Assembly (NCBI RefSeq): GCF_003151075.1 | Contig: NZ_CP029482.1 | Span: 4,650,001-4,714,000 of the forward strand | Origin: Pseudomonas sp. 31-12 | GTDB taxonomy: Bacteria > Pseudomonadota > Gammaproteobacteria > Pseudomonadales > Pseudomonadaceae | Direction: 5' to 3' | Length of the DNA stretch: 64,000 bases | Shown here: positions 25,909 to 33,894 of the stretch, in pieces | Numbering within the stretch: the stretch's first letter is position 1 | How the letters are laid out: each line of letters begins with the position of its first letter | Notes under the pieces: model-generated | The model's database searches: none | What the model saw: only the letters and a program-made list of their open reading frames with translations | What the model was told of the DNA's origin: nothing | Made by a program: the position numbers and the translations under genes

Positions 25909-26239
25909 CCAGGTCCTCGAACCGTTTCGGATCTGACTTCTTGTCTCCCCGGTGAGCCAAGGGGCTATCCAGCACCCAATGCATTTTCTGAAAGGCTTTG
26001 CGCACGCGCGCGACCGCAGCGTCCCATTCATCCCCGAACGCCTTGCCCGAGCGGACCCGTTCCATGACCGCAGCCGTTGCGGCGGTCAGTTCCAGGCGGG
26101 CCTGGCGCAGGTCTTCGTTGAATTTCTCAATCGTCATCCATGCACTCTGAAAGCAGTCGCAGGCGTTCGCATGGCCGGGAGTCAGGTTTTTTTTCGGCCA
26201 ATATTGAGGGTCGATGGGTCGCAGGTCATCGAGGTTCAA
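25856..26239 (-). CDS. Hypothetical protein
   Basis: Up to 127 aa, no signal peptide. The middle is helical and charged (TIEKFNEDLRQARLELTAATAAVMERV) and looks coding. No family is recognised. The longest frame starts at a TTG (26239) with no ribosome binding site; an ATG at 26137 is an alternative and gives 93 aa. The last 18 or so residues lie within the antisense of the cytochrome gene, so the 3' end could be an artefact of a lost stop. Confidence 0.4.
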   Translation of the reverse strand: MNLDDLRPIDPQYWPKKNLTPGHANACDCFQSAWMTIEKFNEDLRQARLELTAATAAVMERVRSGKAFGDEWDAAVARVRKAFQKMHWVLDSPLAHRGDKKSDPKRFEDLASCSCRPQSRCLVRAWP

Positions 26240-26319
26240 CTAGAATTCTAAACTTCAGCAGGCAGGTTGCAGCCGCGCTCAAACAACAAAAAATAGTGCA
26301 AAACTAGGGGCATTCAACC

Positions 26320-26880
26320 TTGAAAATTTCAGTTCTCTGCGCTACCGGGAGCCTGTTGGTTTCGACTGCGACGTCTGCCACCGGGGTTATTCCTGTCCTC
26401 GACCTGGACTTCACACGACCGGCTGCCGATACCCTGAAAAAAATCGGCATCAATGACGCGTGTATTGTTGCCGCCTCCAACCCTGCAGCGTTTACCTACT
26501 GTCGTGAAGGGTCATCAACGCTCTGGAAATATCAGGCGCTGGATCTGGAACAACAGGCGTCGATCCTTAAAGGCGAACACCGGGCCGCCACGGATTACGG
26601 GCGAATCACGATCGTGGAAGTTGACAGCCCCGCTTGCGAGGAAGACACCCCTGCGCCTTTGATCAAGCCGGCTATCACTCACGGCTTGGCCCTGGGCGCG
26701 ATCTTGCTGTTTTTGTTGATTGGCTTTCGATATGCCTACCGGGCAATCATGCCCCACCGCCCTGACCACGCAGTGCTTTCGGATTTGTCCTTGCAGCGAT
26801 TGAACGGATACTTGCCGGCAAAGGCATTGGGAGCATTTGGTATCGCCGCTGCCGTGGCTTTGGTTTACTGCGTCTGGTGA
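26320..26880 (+). CDS. Hypothetical membrane protein with signal peptide
   Basis: A 186 aa protein. It starts at TTG 26320, supported by AGGGG 8-9 bp upstream and by an immediate signal-like sequence (MKISVLCATGSLLVSTATSA). A periplasmic region with Cys48, Cys61 and a third cysteine (PACEE) follows. Two C-terminal membrane segments are seen (HGLALGAILLFLLIGFRYAY and KALGAFGIAAAVALVYCVW). I do not recognise the family. It lies 118 bp before tynA on the same strand, but a FeaR-type site stands between them. Confidence 0.5.
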   Translation: MKISVLCATGSLLVSTATSATGVIPVLDLDFTRPAADTLKKIGINDACIVAASNPAAFTYCREGSSTLWKYQALDLEQQASILKGEHRAATDYGRITIVEVDSPACEEDTPAPLIKPAITHGLALGAILLFLLIGFRYAYRAIMPHRPDHAVLSDLSLQRLNGYLPAKALGAFGIAAAVALVYCVW

Positions 26881-26914
26881 CAAAGGCTGAATCAGGCACA
26901 GAGCCACAGCGTTC

Positions 26915-26930
26915 TGGCAGACATCAAAAA
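26915..26930 (+). promoter_or_regulatory. FeaR-type site TGGCA-N8-AAA upstream of tynA
   Basis: TGGCAGACATCAAAAA, 68 bp upstream of the tynA start, has the same form as the sites at 14791 and 14838. Confidence 0.5.
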
Positions 26931-26997
26931 GCAGGCATCCGCTGGCTGTAGCACAGTGCAGGTGTGCCAGCCATCTGCTTTCTCCAGGAACCCGTAA

Positions 26998-29286
26998 ATG
27001 TTCAAACCCATGACGCTGCTAAACAGAAAACCGCTGGCCCGCCTCGCGCTGGCCATCACCTTGGGCACCCTGGGTTTGCCCTGCTGGATGACCAGCGCCC
27101 AGGCCCATGGCGAGGCCGCTGACATGCTGCCCTTGCAATCGACCCTCGAAGCATTCGGTGCCACGGTCAAATGGGACGACTACGCCGACCTGTTCGTGAT
27201 TGCCAAGGACGGTGTCTACCTCAAGGTCAAACCCGGCAGCAAAGTCGCCGTGCTCAACGGCAAACGCATGGAGCTGTCGGTGCCGGTGGTGTTCAAGGAC
27301 AAGACCGCGTTCATGGCCAAGGACTTCATCAACCAGGTGTTCCAGTCCGGCCTGGACAAGACCTTCGTTGTCGAGACCCGCCCCAACCCGCTCAACCCGT
27401 TGAGCGCGAATGAAATCGAGGCGGCGGTGGCTATCGTCAAGCAATCGGAGCACTACAAGCCCGGTTTTCGCTTCACCGAAGTTTCGGTCAACGAACCGCC
27501 GAAAGACCAGGTGTGGAATTTCGTCTACACCGGCCAGAACGTCACCCAGCCGCGCCAGGCCCGCATCGTGGTGCTCGACGGCAAGCAGGTGATCGAGGCG
27601 CTGGTCGATCTCGACAGCAAGACGCTCAATGCATGGAACCCCGTCGAAGGCGCCCACGGCATGGTGCTGCTGGACGACTTCGCCACCGTGCAATCGGCGG
27701 TTGAAGCGAGCCCCGAATACGCGCAGGCCCTGGCCAAGCGCGCTATCAGTGATGTGAAAAAGGTCGTGGCCACGCCGTTGACCGTCGGTTACTTCGACGG
27801 CAAAGACGGTCTGGCACAGGACAAGCGGCTGCTGAAAATCGTCAGTTACCTCAATACCGGCGACGGCAATTACTGGGCGCATCCGATCGAGGGGCTGGTG
27901 GCAATTGTCGATCTTGAGCAGAAAAAACTGATCAAGATCGAGGACGAAGCGCTGATCCCGGTGCCGATGAAACCCACGCCGTATGACGGGCGCGGACGCA
28001 ATGCAACGCCGGTCAAGCCGCTGGAGATCATTGAGCCGGAGGGCAAAAACTACACCATCACCGGTAACAGCATTCATTGGCAGAACTGGGATTTCCATGT
28101 CCGCCTCGATTCGCGGGTCGGGCCGATCCTGTCCACGGTGACCTACGACGACAAGGGCAAGAAACGCAAAATCATGTACGAAGGCTCGCTCGGCGGGATG
28201 ATCGTGCCGTATGGCGACCCGGACGTCGGCTGGTACTTCAAGGCTTACCTCGACTCGGGCGACTACGGCATGGGCACCTTGACCTCGCCAATCGCGCGCG
28301 GCAAAGACGCGCCGGACAATGCGGTGCTGCTGGACGCGACGATCGCCGATTACACCGGCACGCCGACATCGATCCCCCGCGCCATGGCGGTGTTCGAACG
28401 CTACGCCGGCCCGGAATACAAACACCAGGAAATGGGCCAACCGAATCTCAGCACCGAGCGTCGCGAACTGGTGGTGCGCTGGATCAGCACCGTCGGCAAC
28501 TACGACTACATCTTCGATTGGGTCTTCCAGCAAAACGGCACCATCGGCATCGACGCCGGTGCCACCGGCATCGAAGCAGTCAAGGGCGTGAAATCCCGGA
28601 CCATGCACGAGGCCACCGCCAAGGAAGACACGCGCTACGGCACGTTGCTGGACCACAACATCGTCGGCACCACGCACCAGCACATCTACAACTTCCGCCT
28701 CGACATGGACGTGGACGGTGAAAACAACTCACTGGTGGAAGTGAACCCGGTGGTGGCCCCGAACGACCGGGGCGGGCCGCGCACCAGCACCATGCAGACC
28801 GAACACAACGTGGTCGCCACGGAACAACTGGCCGCGCAGAAATTCGACCCGTCGACCGTGCGCCTGCTGACCAACTTCAGCAAGGAAAACAAAGTCGGCA
28901 ACCCGGTGTCCTATCAACTGATTCCGTATGCCGGCGGCACGCACCCGATGGCCAAGGGCGCCAACTTCGGCAAGGACGAATGGCTTTATCACCGCCTGAG
29001 CTTCATGGACAAACAACTGTGGGTGACGCGCTACAACCCGCAGGAGAAATACCCGGAAGGGAAATACCCGAACCGCTCGGCCAAGGATTCGGGGCTGGGG
29101 CAGTTCACACAGGATAATCAGTCGATTGAAAACACTGACGATGTGGTGTGGTTGACCACCGGAACCACGCATGTCGCGCGGGCTGAAGAGTGGCCGATCA
29201 TGCCGACCGAATGGGTGCATGTGCTGCTCAAGCCGTGGAATTTCTTCGATGAAACGCCGACGCTGAACCTCAACGTCCCGAGATAA
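26998..29286 (+). CDS. tynA: Primary-amine (copper) oxidase TynA
   Basis: A 762 aa periplasmic copper/topaquinone oxidase that converts phenylethylamine or tyramine to the aldehyde, ammonia and hydrogen peroxide. The signal peptide ends near residue 36 (TSAQAHG). The N-terminal D1 stalk domain known from E. coli is present. The TPQ precursor is Tyr502 in GNYDY. The catalytic base is Asp419 in YLDSGDYGMG. Copper ligands are His560 and His562 (HQHIYNF) and His725 (TTHVARAEEW). Spacings between these equal those of the E. coli enzyme. The aldehyde would feed the dehydrogenase at 12768. Convergent with feaR. Confidence 0.96.
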   Translation: MFKPMTLLNRKPLARLALAITLGTLGLPCWMTSAQAHGEAADMLPLQSTLEAFGATVKWDDYADLFVIAKDGVYLKVKPGSKVAVLNGKRMELSVPVVFKDKTAFMAKDFINQVFQSGLDKTFVVETRPNPLNPLSANEIEAAVAIVKQSEHYKPGFRFTEVSVNEPPKDQVWNFVYTGQNVTQPRQARIVVLDGKQVIEALVDLDSKTLNAWNPVEGAHGMVLLDDFATVQSAVEASPEYAQALAKRAISDVKKVVATPLTVGYFDGKDGLAQDKRLLKIVSYLNTGDGNYWAHPIEGLVAIVDLEQKKLIKIEDEALIPVPMKPTPYDGRGRNATPVKPLEIIEPEGKNYTITGNSIHWQNWDFHVRLDSRVGPILSTVTYDDKGKKRKIMYEGSLGGMIVPYGDPDVGWYFKAYLDSGDYGMGTLTSPIARGKDAPDNAVLLDATIADYTGTPTSIPRAMAVFERYAGPEYKHQEMGQPNLSTERRELVVRWISTVGNYDYIFDWVFQQNGTIGIDAGATGIEAVKGVKSRTMHEATAKEDTRYGTLLDHNIVGTTHQHIYNFRLDMDVDGENNSLVEVNPVVAPNDRGGPRTSTMQTEHNVVATEQLAAQKFDPSTVRLLTNFSKENKVGNPVSYQLIPYAGGTHPMAKGANFGKDEWLYHRLSFMDKQLWVTRYNPQEKYPEGKYPNRSAKDSGLGQFTQDNQSIENTDDVVWLTTGTTHVARAEEWPIMPTEWVHVLLKPWNFFDETPTLNLNVPR

Positions 29287-29296
29287 ACACACAAAT

Positions 29297-29323
29297 CCCC
29301 TGTGGGAGCGGGCTTGCTCAGAC
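29297..29323. repeat. Single REP-type half element
   Basis: CCCTGTGGGAGCGGGCTTGC after tynA without an inverted partner. Confidence 0.5.
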
Positions 29324-29329
29324 GGAAGC

Positions 29330-30244
29330 TCACGCATGTTTTTTGCGGTACTCACCCGGCGCTATGCCGAACCGGGTCTTGAACGCCGTGGAAAAATGGC
29401 TCGAATCGGAAAAGCCCCACGAATAACCCAACACTGACAGCTTCTGCTCGGTGCCCGACTGGCGCAGGGATTCGGCACACAAATCCAGGCGCCGATTCTT
29501 GATGTAGCGCGCGACCACCAGGCCCTTCTTCGCGAAGATCCGATAGAGGCCGCGCACCGACATCCCCACTTCCCGTGCCAGCCATTCAGGGCAGAGTTCT
29601 TCCGAGCGAATGTGCGCGTCGATGCACTCCAGGGTTTTGCGGAAGACTCGCTCATGCACATCACTGCACTCGTCGGTCTGGCTGATGGCCGGACGCAGCA
29701 GGCTGACAATCGCCTCCAGGGTCGCCTCGCTTTCTTGCAGGCTGAGGTTGTCCTGGCGTGTGGCGTCGAGGATCAGGCGGTGCGACAGCATCGCCAACGG
29801 CGACGTCGCGGCGATCCGGTGCCCGCACTTGACCTGATTGAAACGCAAGGTTTGCTCCACCAGGTGCGACGGCAGGATCAACGACAATTGCCGGGAGTTT
29901 TCACTGTAGGTGAAGTCACTGGGGCGCGAGGCGTCGATCAGCGTGATGTCCCCGGCCGACAGCAGGACCTTGTTGTCGCCTTGGGCCATGCCGGCGGTGC
30001 CGTCGAGCTGGAACACGGCAAAAAATTTGCCGCCCTCGCCCGCCGCGACTATCGCCGGCGTGCGGTACAGGCGCGCCTGGCAGGCGTCGACAAAACTGAG
30101 CTTGAGGGCGCCGCTCTGGTGTTCGCGGATTTGCCCGGAGAACCCGGTGCCCAGGGTTTGCGCGTCGAAGGCGCCGCAGATCTGGTTGATCTGATGGATC
30201 CACTGATCAAATCCATCACGGCGCTGTGCAATTGAAGAAATCAT
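29330..30244 (-). CDS. feaR: FeaR-type AraC transcriptional activator
   Basis: A 304 aa AraC/XylS regulator. The N-terminal region (about 1-200) is the AraC-binding-like-2 type found in FeaR (LSAGDITLIDASRPSDFTYS). The C-terminal double helix-turn-helix is at about 205-304 (CPEWLAREVGMSVRGLYRIF and LGYSWGFSDSSHFSTAF). FeaR activates tynA and feaB in response to aromatic amines. The ATG at 30244 is chosen because GAGG lies 6 bp upstream; a GTG at 30256 is in frame. It is convergent with tynA and next to the paaX end. Confidence 0.88.
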   Translation of the reverse strand: MISSIAQRRDGFDQWIHQINQICGAFDAQTLGTGFSGQIREHQSGALKLSFVDACQARLYRTPAIVAAGEGGKFFAVFQLDGTAGMAQGDNKVLLSAGDITLIDASRPSDFTYSENSRQLSLILPSHLVEQTLRFNQVKCGHRIAATSPLAMLSHRLILDATRQDNLSLQESEATLEAIVSLLRPAISQTDECSDVHERVFRKTLECIDAHIRSEELCPEWLAREVGMSVRGLYRIFAKKGLVVARYIKNRRLDLCAESLRQSGTEQKLSVLGYSWGFSDSSHFSTAFKTRFGIAPGEYRKKHA

Positions 30245-30328
30245 GTCAGGCCTCACGCAGGCTTATTTTTATTATCTACGCCAATCCACAGGTTCTCCTG
30301 AACAGCCACGCTCCTTGAACGCGACGGG

Positions 30329-31252
30329 TTATTTCAGCCCGCCAAACCGTCGATAAAAACTCTCGCCCACGTCCGGCAACGGGCCGTCGGCGGTTTCCAG
30401 CGCACTGTTCAGCCATTCCTCGGCCTTGGCGTAGATCAACCGGTAAATGTTGCGGCACAACTGGCGAGCGGCACGGCCTTCCCAGTCGCCGGGCAACAAC
30501 TCGTCCGGCAATTGCGGGTCGCGCAACAGCAGTTTGCGGTACTCATGAATAAGCAGAACCCGTGCCAGGAAACAATCGGACGGCTGCAGGTTCTCCTGCT
30601 CGCGAAGCGTTTGCCAGAGCGGTCGGAACAGTTGGATGAACTCGCTGTAATGGGTCGCCAGTTCTTCGATGTTCCAGCTCTCGCGCACCTGCAACCGCAG
30701 GGCCTTGGAGGCCAGTACGTCTTGCGCGGTGGTCTCGAAGACGATGGTGTCTTCCTGGGCGCCGAGGTCGAGCAAGGTCGCATTGAGGTCGGCACGGTCG
30801 CTGCGTGGGCAGGCCAGCACCGCCGGCGAGATCGCACCAAAACCTTGCCACTCCAGTTCTTCGCGCACTTGTTTGCGCTTGTCCTGGGTCAGTTGCGTCA
30901 GCATCACCAGGCTCCAGGAACCGTCCCAAGCCGGCACGGTGGAGCTGTAGACCCGCTTGAAAGCCTTGTCGAACCGCCGGCGACCGGTACCGGTCAGGCT
31001 GTAATAGCTGCGGCGTCCGACTTTCTCGGCGGTCAGCCAGCCTTCTTTGGTCAGGCGGAAAATCGAGGTACGGATCAATCGTTCGTTGATGCCGATGGGC
31101 TCGAGCAACTGAATCAGACTGCCCAGCCACACCGTACCGCCATGGGGTTCGATGGCATCGCCATATAACGTGATGATCAGGGAGCTGGCGCGGATCGGCG
31201 TCTGTTCCTGGAATCGGGTGATCAAGTGGTTCAAGGGTGTCAGGGACGACAT
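30329..31252 (-). CDS. paaX: Phenylacetate pathway repressor PaaX
   Basis: A 307 aa GntR-like winged-helix repressor that senses phenylacetyl-CoA. The N-terminal DNA-binding part is seen in ERLIRTSIFRLTKEGWLTAEKVGRRSYYSLTGTGRRRF. The central and C-terminal PaaX domains follow (WDGSWSLVML, LLIHEYRKLLLRDPQLPDELLPGDWEG). Length and motifs are typical. It lies 66 bp downstream of paaY on the same strand, so both are probably one message starting in the divergent region with paaF, which carries repeated YGATAC boxes and would allow autoregulation. Confidence 0.96.
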   Translation of the reverse strand: MSSLTPLNHLITRFQEQTPIRASSLIITLYGDAIEPHGGTVWLGSLIQLLEPIGINERLIRTSIFRLTKEGWLTAEKVGRRSYYSLTGTGRRRFDKAFKRVYSSTVPAWDGSWSLVMLTQLTQDKRKQVREELEWQGFGAISPAVLACPRSDRADLNATLLDLGAQEDTIVFETTAQDVLASKALRLQVRESWNIEELATHYSEFIQLFRPLWQTLREQENLQPSDCFLARVLLIHEYRKLLLRDPQLPDELLPGDWEGRAARQLCRNIYRLIYAKAEEWLNSALETADGPLPDVGESFYRRFGGLK

Positions 31253-31318
31253 GGGCGTACCGGGTTGAAAAAAGAAAAGGAATATACCGAAAGCGTGCCT
31301 GTTAAGCCCAATCAGCGT

Positions 31319-31915
31319 TCATGAGGCGCTGCCCTTGGGTCGCAACCCGCTGTCGCTGATGCGCGGGCGGCCGGGCTCAGGTTCGCTCAGCGGTTCGCAG
31401 ACCTGCATCTGTTCAAGGCAACGCTTGGCCAGTTGTTGATATTCGCGAGTGCCCGCCTGTTTCCAAGACACTTCTTCATCATTGAGGCTGCGCTTGACGC
31501 TGGCCGGCGCGCCCATCACCAGGGACTGCTCGGGGCACTCGAATCCGGCTTTGACGAACGCGGCCGCCGAAACGAATGAGCGAGCACCTATGCGCGCGTT
31601 GTCCATCACGACCGCATTCATCCCCACCAGCGCATCGGCGCCGACACGGCAACCGTGCAGCACCGCGCCGTGACCGATGTGGCCGTTGCGTTCAACCACG
31701 GTGTCGCTGTCCGGAAAGCCGTGCATCACGCAGGTGTCCTGCAGGTTGGCGCCCTCTTCCAGCACGATCCGCCCGAAGTCCCCGCGCAAACTCGCCAGCG
31801 GGCCGACGTAGCAATGGGGGCCAATGATCACGTCGCCGATCAGCACGGCGGACGGATGAACATAAGCCGTGGGATCGACCACCGGGGTCAAGCCATCGAG
31901 GCTGTAGCACGTCAT
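31319..31915 (-). CDS. paaY: Phenylacetate pathway thioesterase PaaY
   Basis: A 198 aa left-handed beta-helix protein of the gamma-carbonic-anhydrase-like group. Hexapeptide repeats run through the first 130 residues ([41 protein letters not shown]). PaaY hydrolyses dead-end CoA thioesters such as 2-hydroxycyclohepta-1,4,6-triene-1-formyl-CoA when the pathway stalls. The start follows GGAAGG. It is the first gene of paaYX and divergent from paaF. Confidence 0.93.
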   Translation of the reverse strand: MTCYSLDGLTPVVDPTAYVHPSAVLIGDVIIGPHCYVGPLASLRGDFGRIVLEEGANLQDTCVMHGFPDSDTVVERNGHIGHGAVLHGCRVGADALVGMNAVVMDNARIGARSFVSAAAFVKAGFECPEQSLVMGAPASVKRSLNDEEVSWKQAGTREYQQLAKRCLEQMQVCEPLSEPEPGRPRISDSGLRPKGSAS

Positions 31916-32276
31916 GGGACCTTCCCTCTATAGGGCATTCACAAAGCGATGCCGATACAGGGTCATTTTGTATCACATCGGTTTTGTTAGCACAAAGCAC
32001 AAAAAACGTATCACTTATGAATCCCGCCGAGCGCGTCTCTTTCAGACGACTAGAACCCGCCATAGAACCCAATGAAATCGACATAAAAAGCGCCTTACAA
32101 GGCCAGTCACGGTCAAAGCCTTAAAACCAAACAACCACAAATAAGACACATTAAATCAATTTTACTATTGTATTTGCGTATCACGTTGTAGGTATACTCG
32201 GGCAAAACCGGCCCACTGCGCCGATCCAATAATGAGCCGGCATCACAGCCGAGCGTGCACCGTGAGGGCATCCGCC
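31916..32276. promoter_or_regulatory. Divergent paaY / paaF control region with PaaX-like boxes
   Basis: 361 bp with no gene. Four YGATAC-type boxes occur: an inverted pair GATACA-N9-TGTATC (31954-31974), CGTATCAC at 32007 and CGTATCAC at 32177. The last lies just upstream of a TATACT -10 element (32193-32198) that fits the paaF promoter. The same motif recurs before paaA. This agrees with PaaX repression of both directions. Confidence 0.55.
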
Positions 32277-33050
32277 ATGCCTCTAACCCTTGCTGTCGAA
32301 ATCATCGAACCGGGCGTTCGCCTGATTACCTTGCAGCGCCCGCAAGCGCTGAACGCCCTGACCACCCAATTGCTCGGTGAACTGGCGGATGAACTGGACG
32401 CCGCGCAAGCCGATTCCGCCACCCGCGTCGTAGTCTTGACCGGCAACCGCAAAGCCTTCGCGGCCGGCGCCGACATCAAGGAAATGGCCGAGCGCAATCT
32501 GGTCGGCATTCTCGACGACCCGCGCCAGGCGTCGTGGCAGGCCATCACCCGTTTCAGCAAACCGCTGATCGCCGCCGTCAACGGCTTCGCCCTCGGTGGT
32601 GGCTGCGAATTGGCGATGCACGCCGACATCATCATCGCCGGTGAAGACGCCCGCTTCGGCCAGCCGGAAATCAACCTCGGGATCATGCCCGGCGCCGGTG
32701 GCACCCAACGTTTGCTGCGCGCCGTCGGCAAGTCCATGGCCATGCAAATGGTCCTGACCGGCGAGCCGATTGACGCCCGCCAGGCCCAGCGCGCCGGCCT
32801 AGTCAGCGAAGTGACCCAACCGGAATTCACCGTCGAACGCGCCCTGCACCTCGCCCGCAGCATTGCCGGCAAAGCGCCGTTGGCGGTGCGCCTGGCCAAG
32901 GAATCACTGCTCAAGGCGATGGACACCGACCTGGCCAGCGGCCTGCGTTTCGAGCGTCATGCCTTCACCGTGCTGGCCGGGACGCGCGATCGCGATGAAG
33001 GCATTCAAGCCTTTCAGGAAAAGCGCACGCCGACCTTCACCGGGCAATAA
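32277..33050 (+). CDS. paaF: 2,3-dehydroadipyl-CoA hydratase PaaF
   Basis: A 257 aa enoyl-CoA hydratase of the crotonase fold. The oxyanion-hole segments are FAAGADIKEM and GFALGGGCELAM. The catalytic glutamates lie in PEINLGIMPGAGGTQRL, both present as in true hydratases. It hydrates 2,3-dehydroadipyl-CoA in the lower paa pathway. The ATG at 32277 has GAGGG about 9 bp upstream, and the longer frame start at 32232 does not. First gene of paaFGHIJK. Confidence 0.93.
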   Translation: MPLTLAVEIIEPGVRLITLQRPQALNALTTQLLGELADELDAAQADSATRVVVLTGNRKAFAAGADIKEMAERNLVGILDDPRQASWQAITRFSKPLIAAVNGFALGGGCELAMHADIIIAGEDARFGQPEINLGIMPGAGGTQRLLRAVGKSMAMQMVLTGEPIDARQAQRAGLVSEVTQPEFTVERALHLARSIAGKAPLAVRLAKESLLKAMDTDLASGLRFERHAFTVLAGTRDRDEGIQAFQEKRTPTFTGQ

Positions 33051-33093
33051 CCCGGCATAGCCATTGAATTCGAACGACCTCTCAGAGAGCGCC

Positions 33094-33891
33094 ATGACCA
33101 TGAACTTCGAACACATCCTGTTTTCCATCGAGGCCGGCGTCGCCCTGCTCAGCCTCAATCGCCCGGACCAGCTCAACAGCTTCAACGCGCAGATGCATGG
33201 CGAAGTGAAGGAAGCGCTGAAACAGGTCCGGCAGAACCCGGACGTGCGCGTCTTGCTGCTGACCGGCGAAGGTCGTGGCTTCTGCGCCGGGCAAGACCTC
33301 AGCGACCGCAATGTTGCGCCGGGCAGCGCGGTGCCGGATCTGGGCGAATCGATCGAGAAGTTCTACAACCCGCTGATCCGCCAGTTGCGCGACCTGCCGC
33401 TGCCGGTGATCTGCGCGGTCAACGGCGTCGCCGCCGGAGCCGGCGCCAATATCCCGCTGGCCTGCGACCTGGTGCTGGCGGCACGTTCGGCGAGCTTCAT
33501 TCAGGCTTTCTGCAAAATCGGCTTGATCCCCGACTCCGGCGGCACCTGGACCTTGCCGCGTCTGGTCGGCATGGCGCGCGCCAAGGCGCTGGCCTTGCTC
33601 GGTAATCGCCTGACCGCCGAACAAGCCGAGCAATGGGGCTTGATCTACCGCGTGGTGGACGACGCCGAATTGCGCAATGAAGCCCTGACGCTCGCGCGCC
33701 ATCTGGCCACTCAACCGACCTACGGCCTGGCGCTGATCAAGCGCAGCCTGAATGCCAGCCTGAGTAATACCTTCGACGAACAGCTTGAGTTAGAGAAGGA
33801 CCTGCAACGCCTGGCCGGGCGCAGCGAGGATTACCGTGAAGGCGTCAGCGCCTTCATGGAAAAACGCAGCCCAAGCTTCAAGGGGCGCTGA
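33094..33891 (+). CDS. paaG: 1,2-epoxyphenylacetyl-CoA isomerase PaaG
   Basis: A 265 aa crotonase-fold isomerase that turns ring-1,2-epoxyphenylacetyl-CoA into oxepin-CoA and also shifts double bonds later in the pathway. Features are GFCAGQDLSDR and GVAAGAGANIPLACD. The acid residue lies in IGLIPDSGGTWTLPRL, where Asp replaces the second hydratase glutamate, as known for PaaG. GAGAG precedes the start at 33094. It follows paaF by 43 bp. Confidence 0.94.
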   Translation: MTMNFEHILFSIEAGVALLSLNRPDQLNSFNAQMHGEVKEALKQVRQNPDVRVLLLTGEGRGFCAGQDLSDRNVAPGSAVPDLGESIEKFYNPLIRQLRDLPLPVICAVNGVAAGAGANIPLACDLVLAARSASFIQAFCKIGLIPDSGGTWTLPRLVGMARAKALALLGNRLTAEQAEQWGLIYRVVDDAELRNEALTLARHLATQPTYGLALIKRSLNASLSNTFDEQLELEKDLQRLAGRSEDYREGVSAFMEKRSPSFKGR

Positions 33892-33894
33892 GTC

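Noticed and set aside
27019..28683. Minus-strand open frame inside tynA
   Set aside because: It is a shadow of tynA, whose copper and topaquinone residues are all in place.
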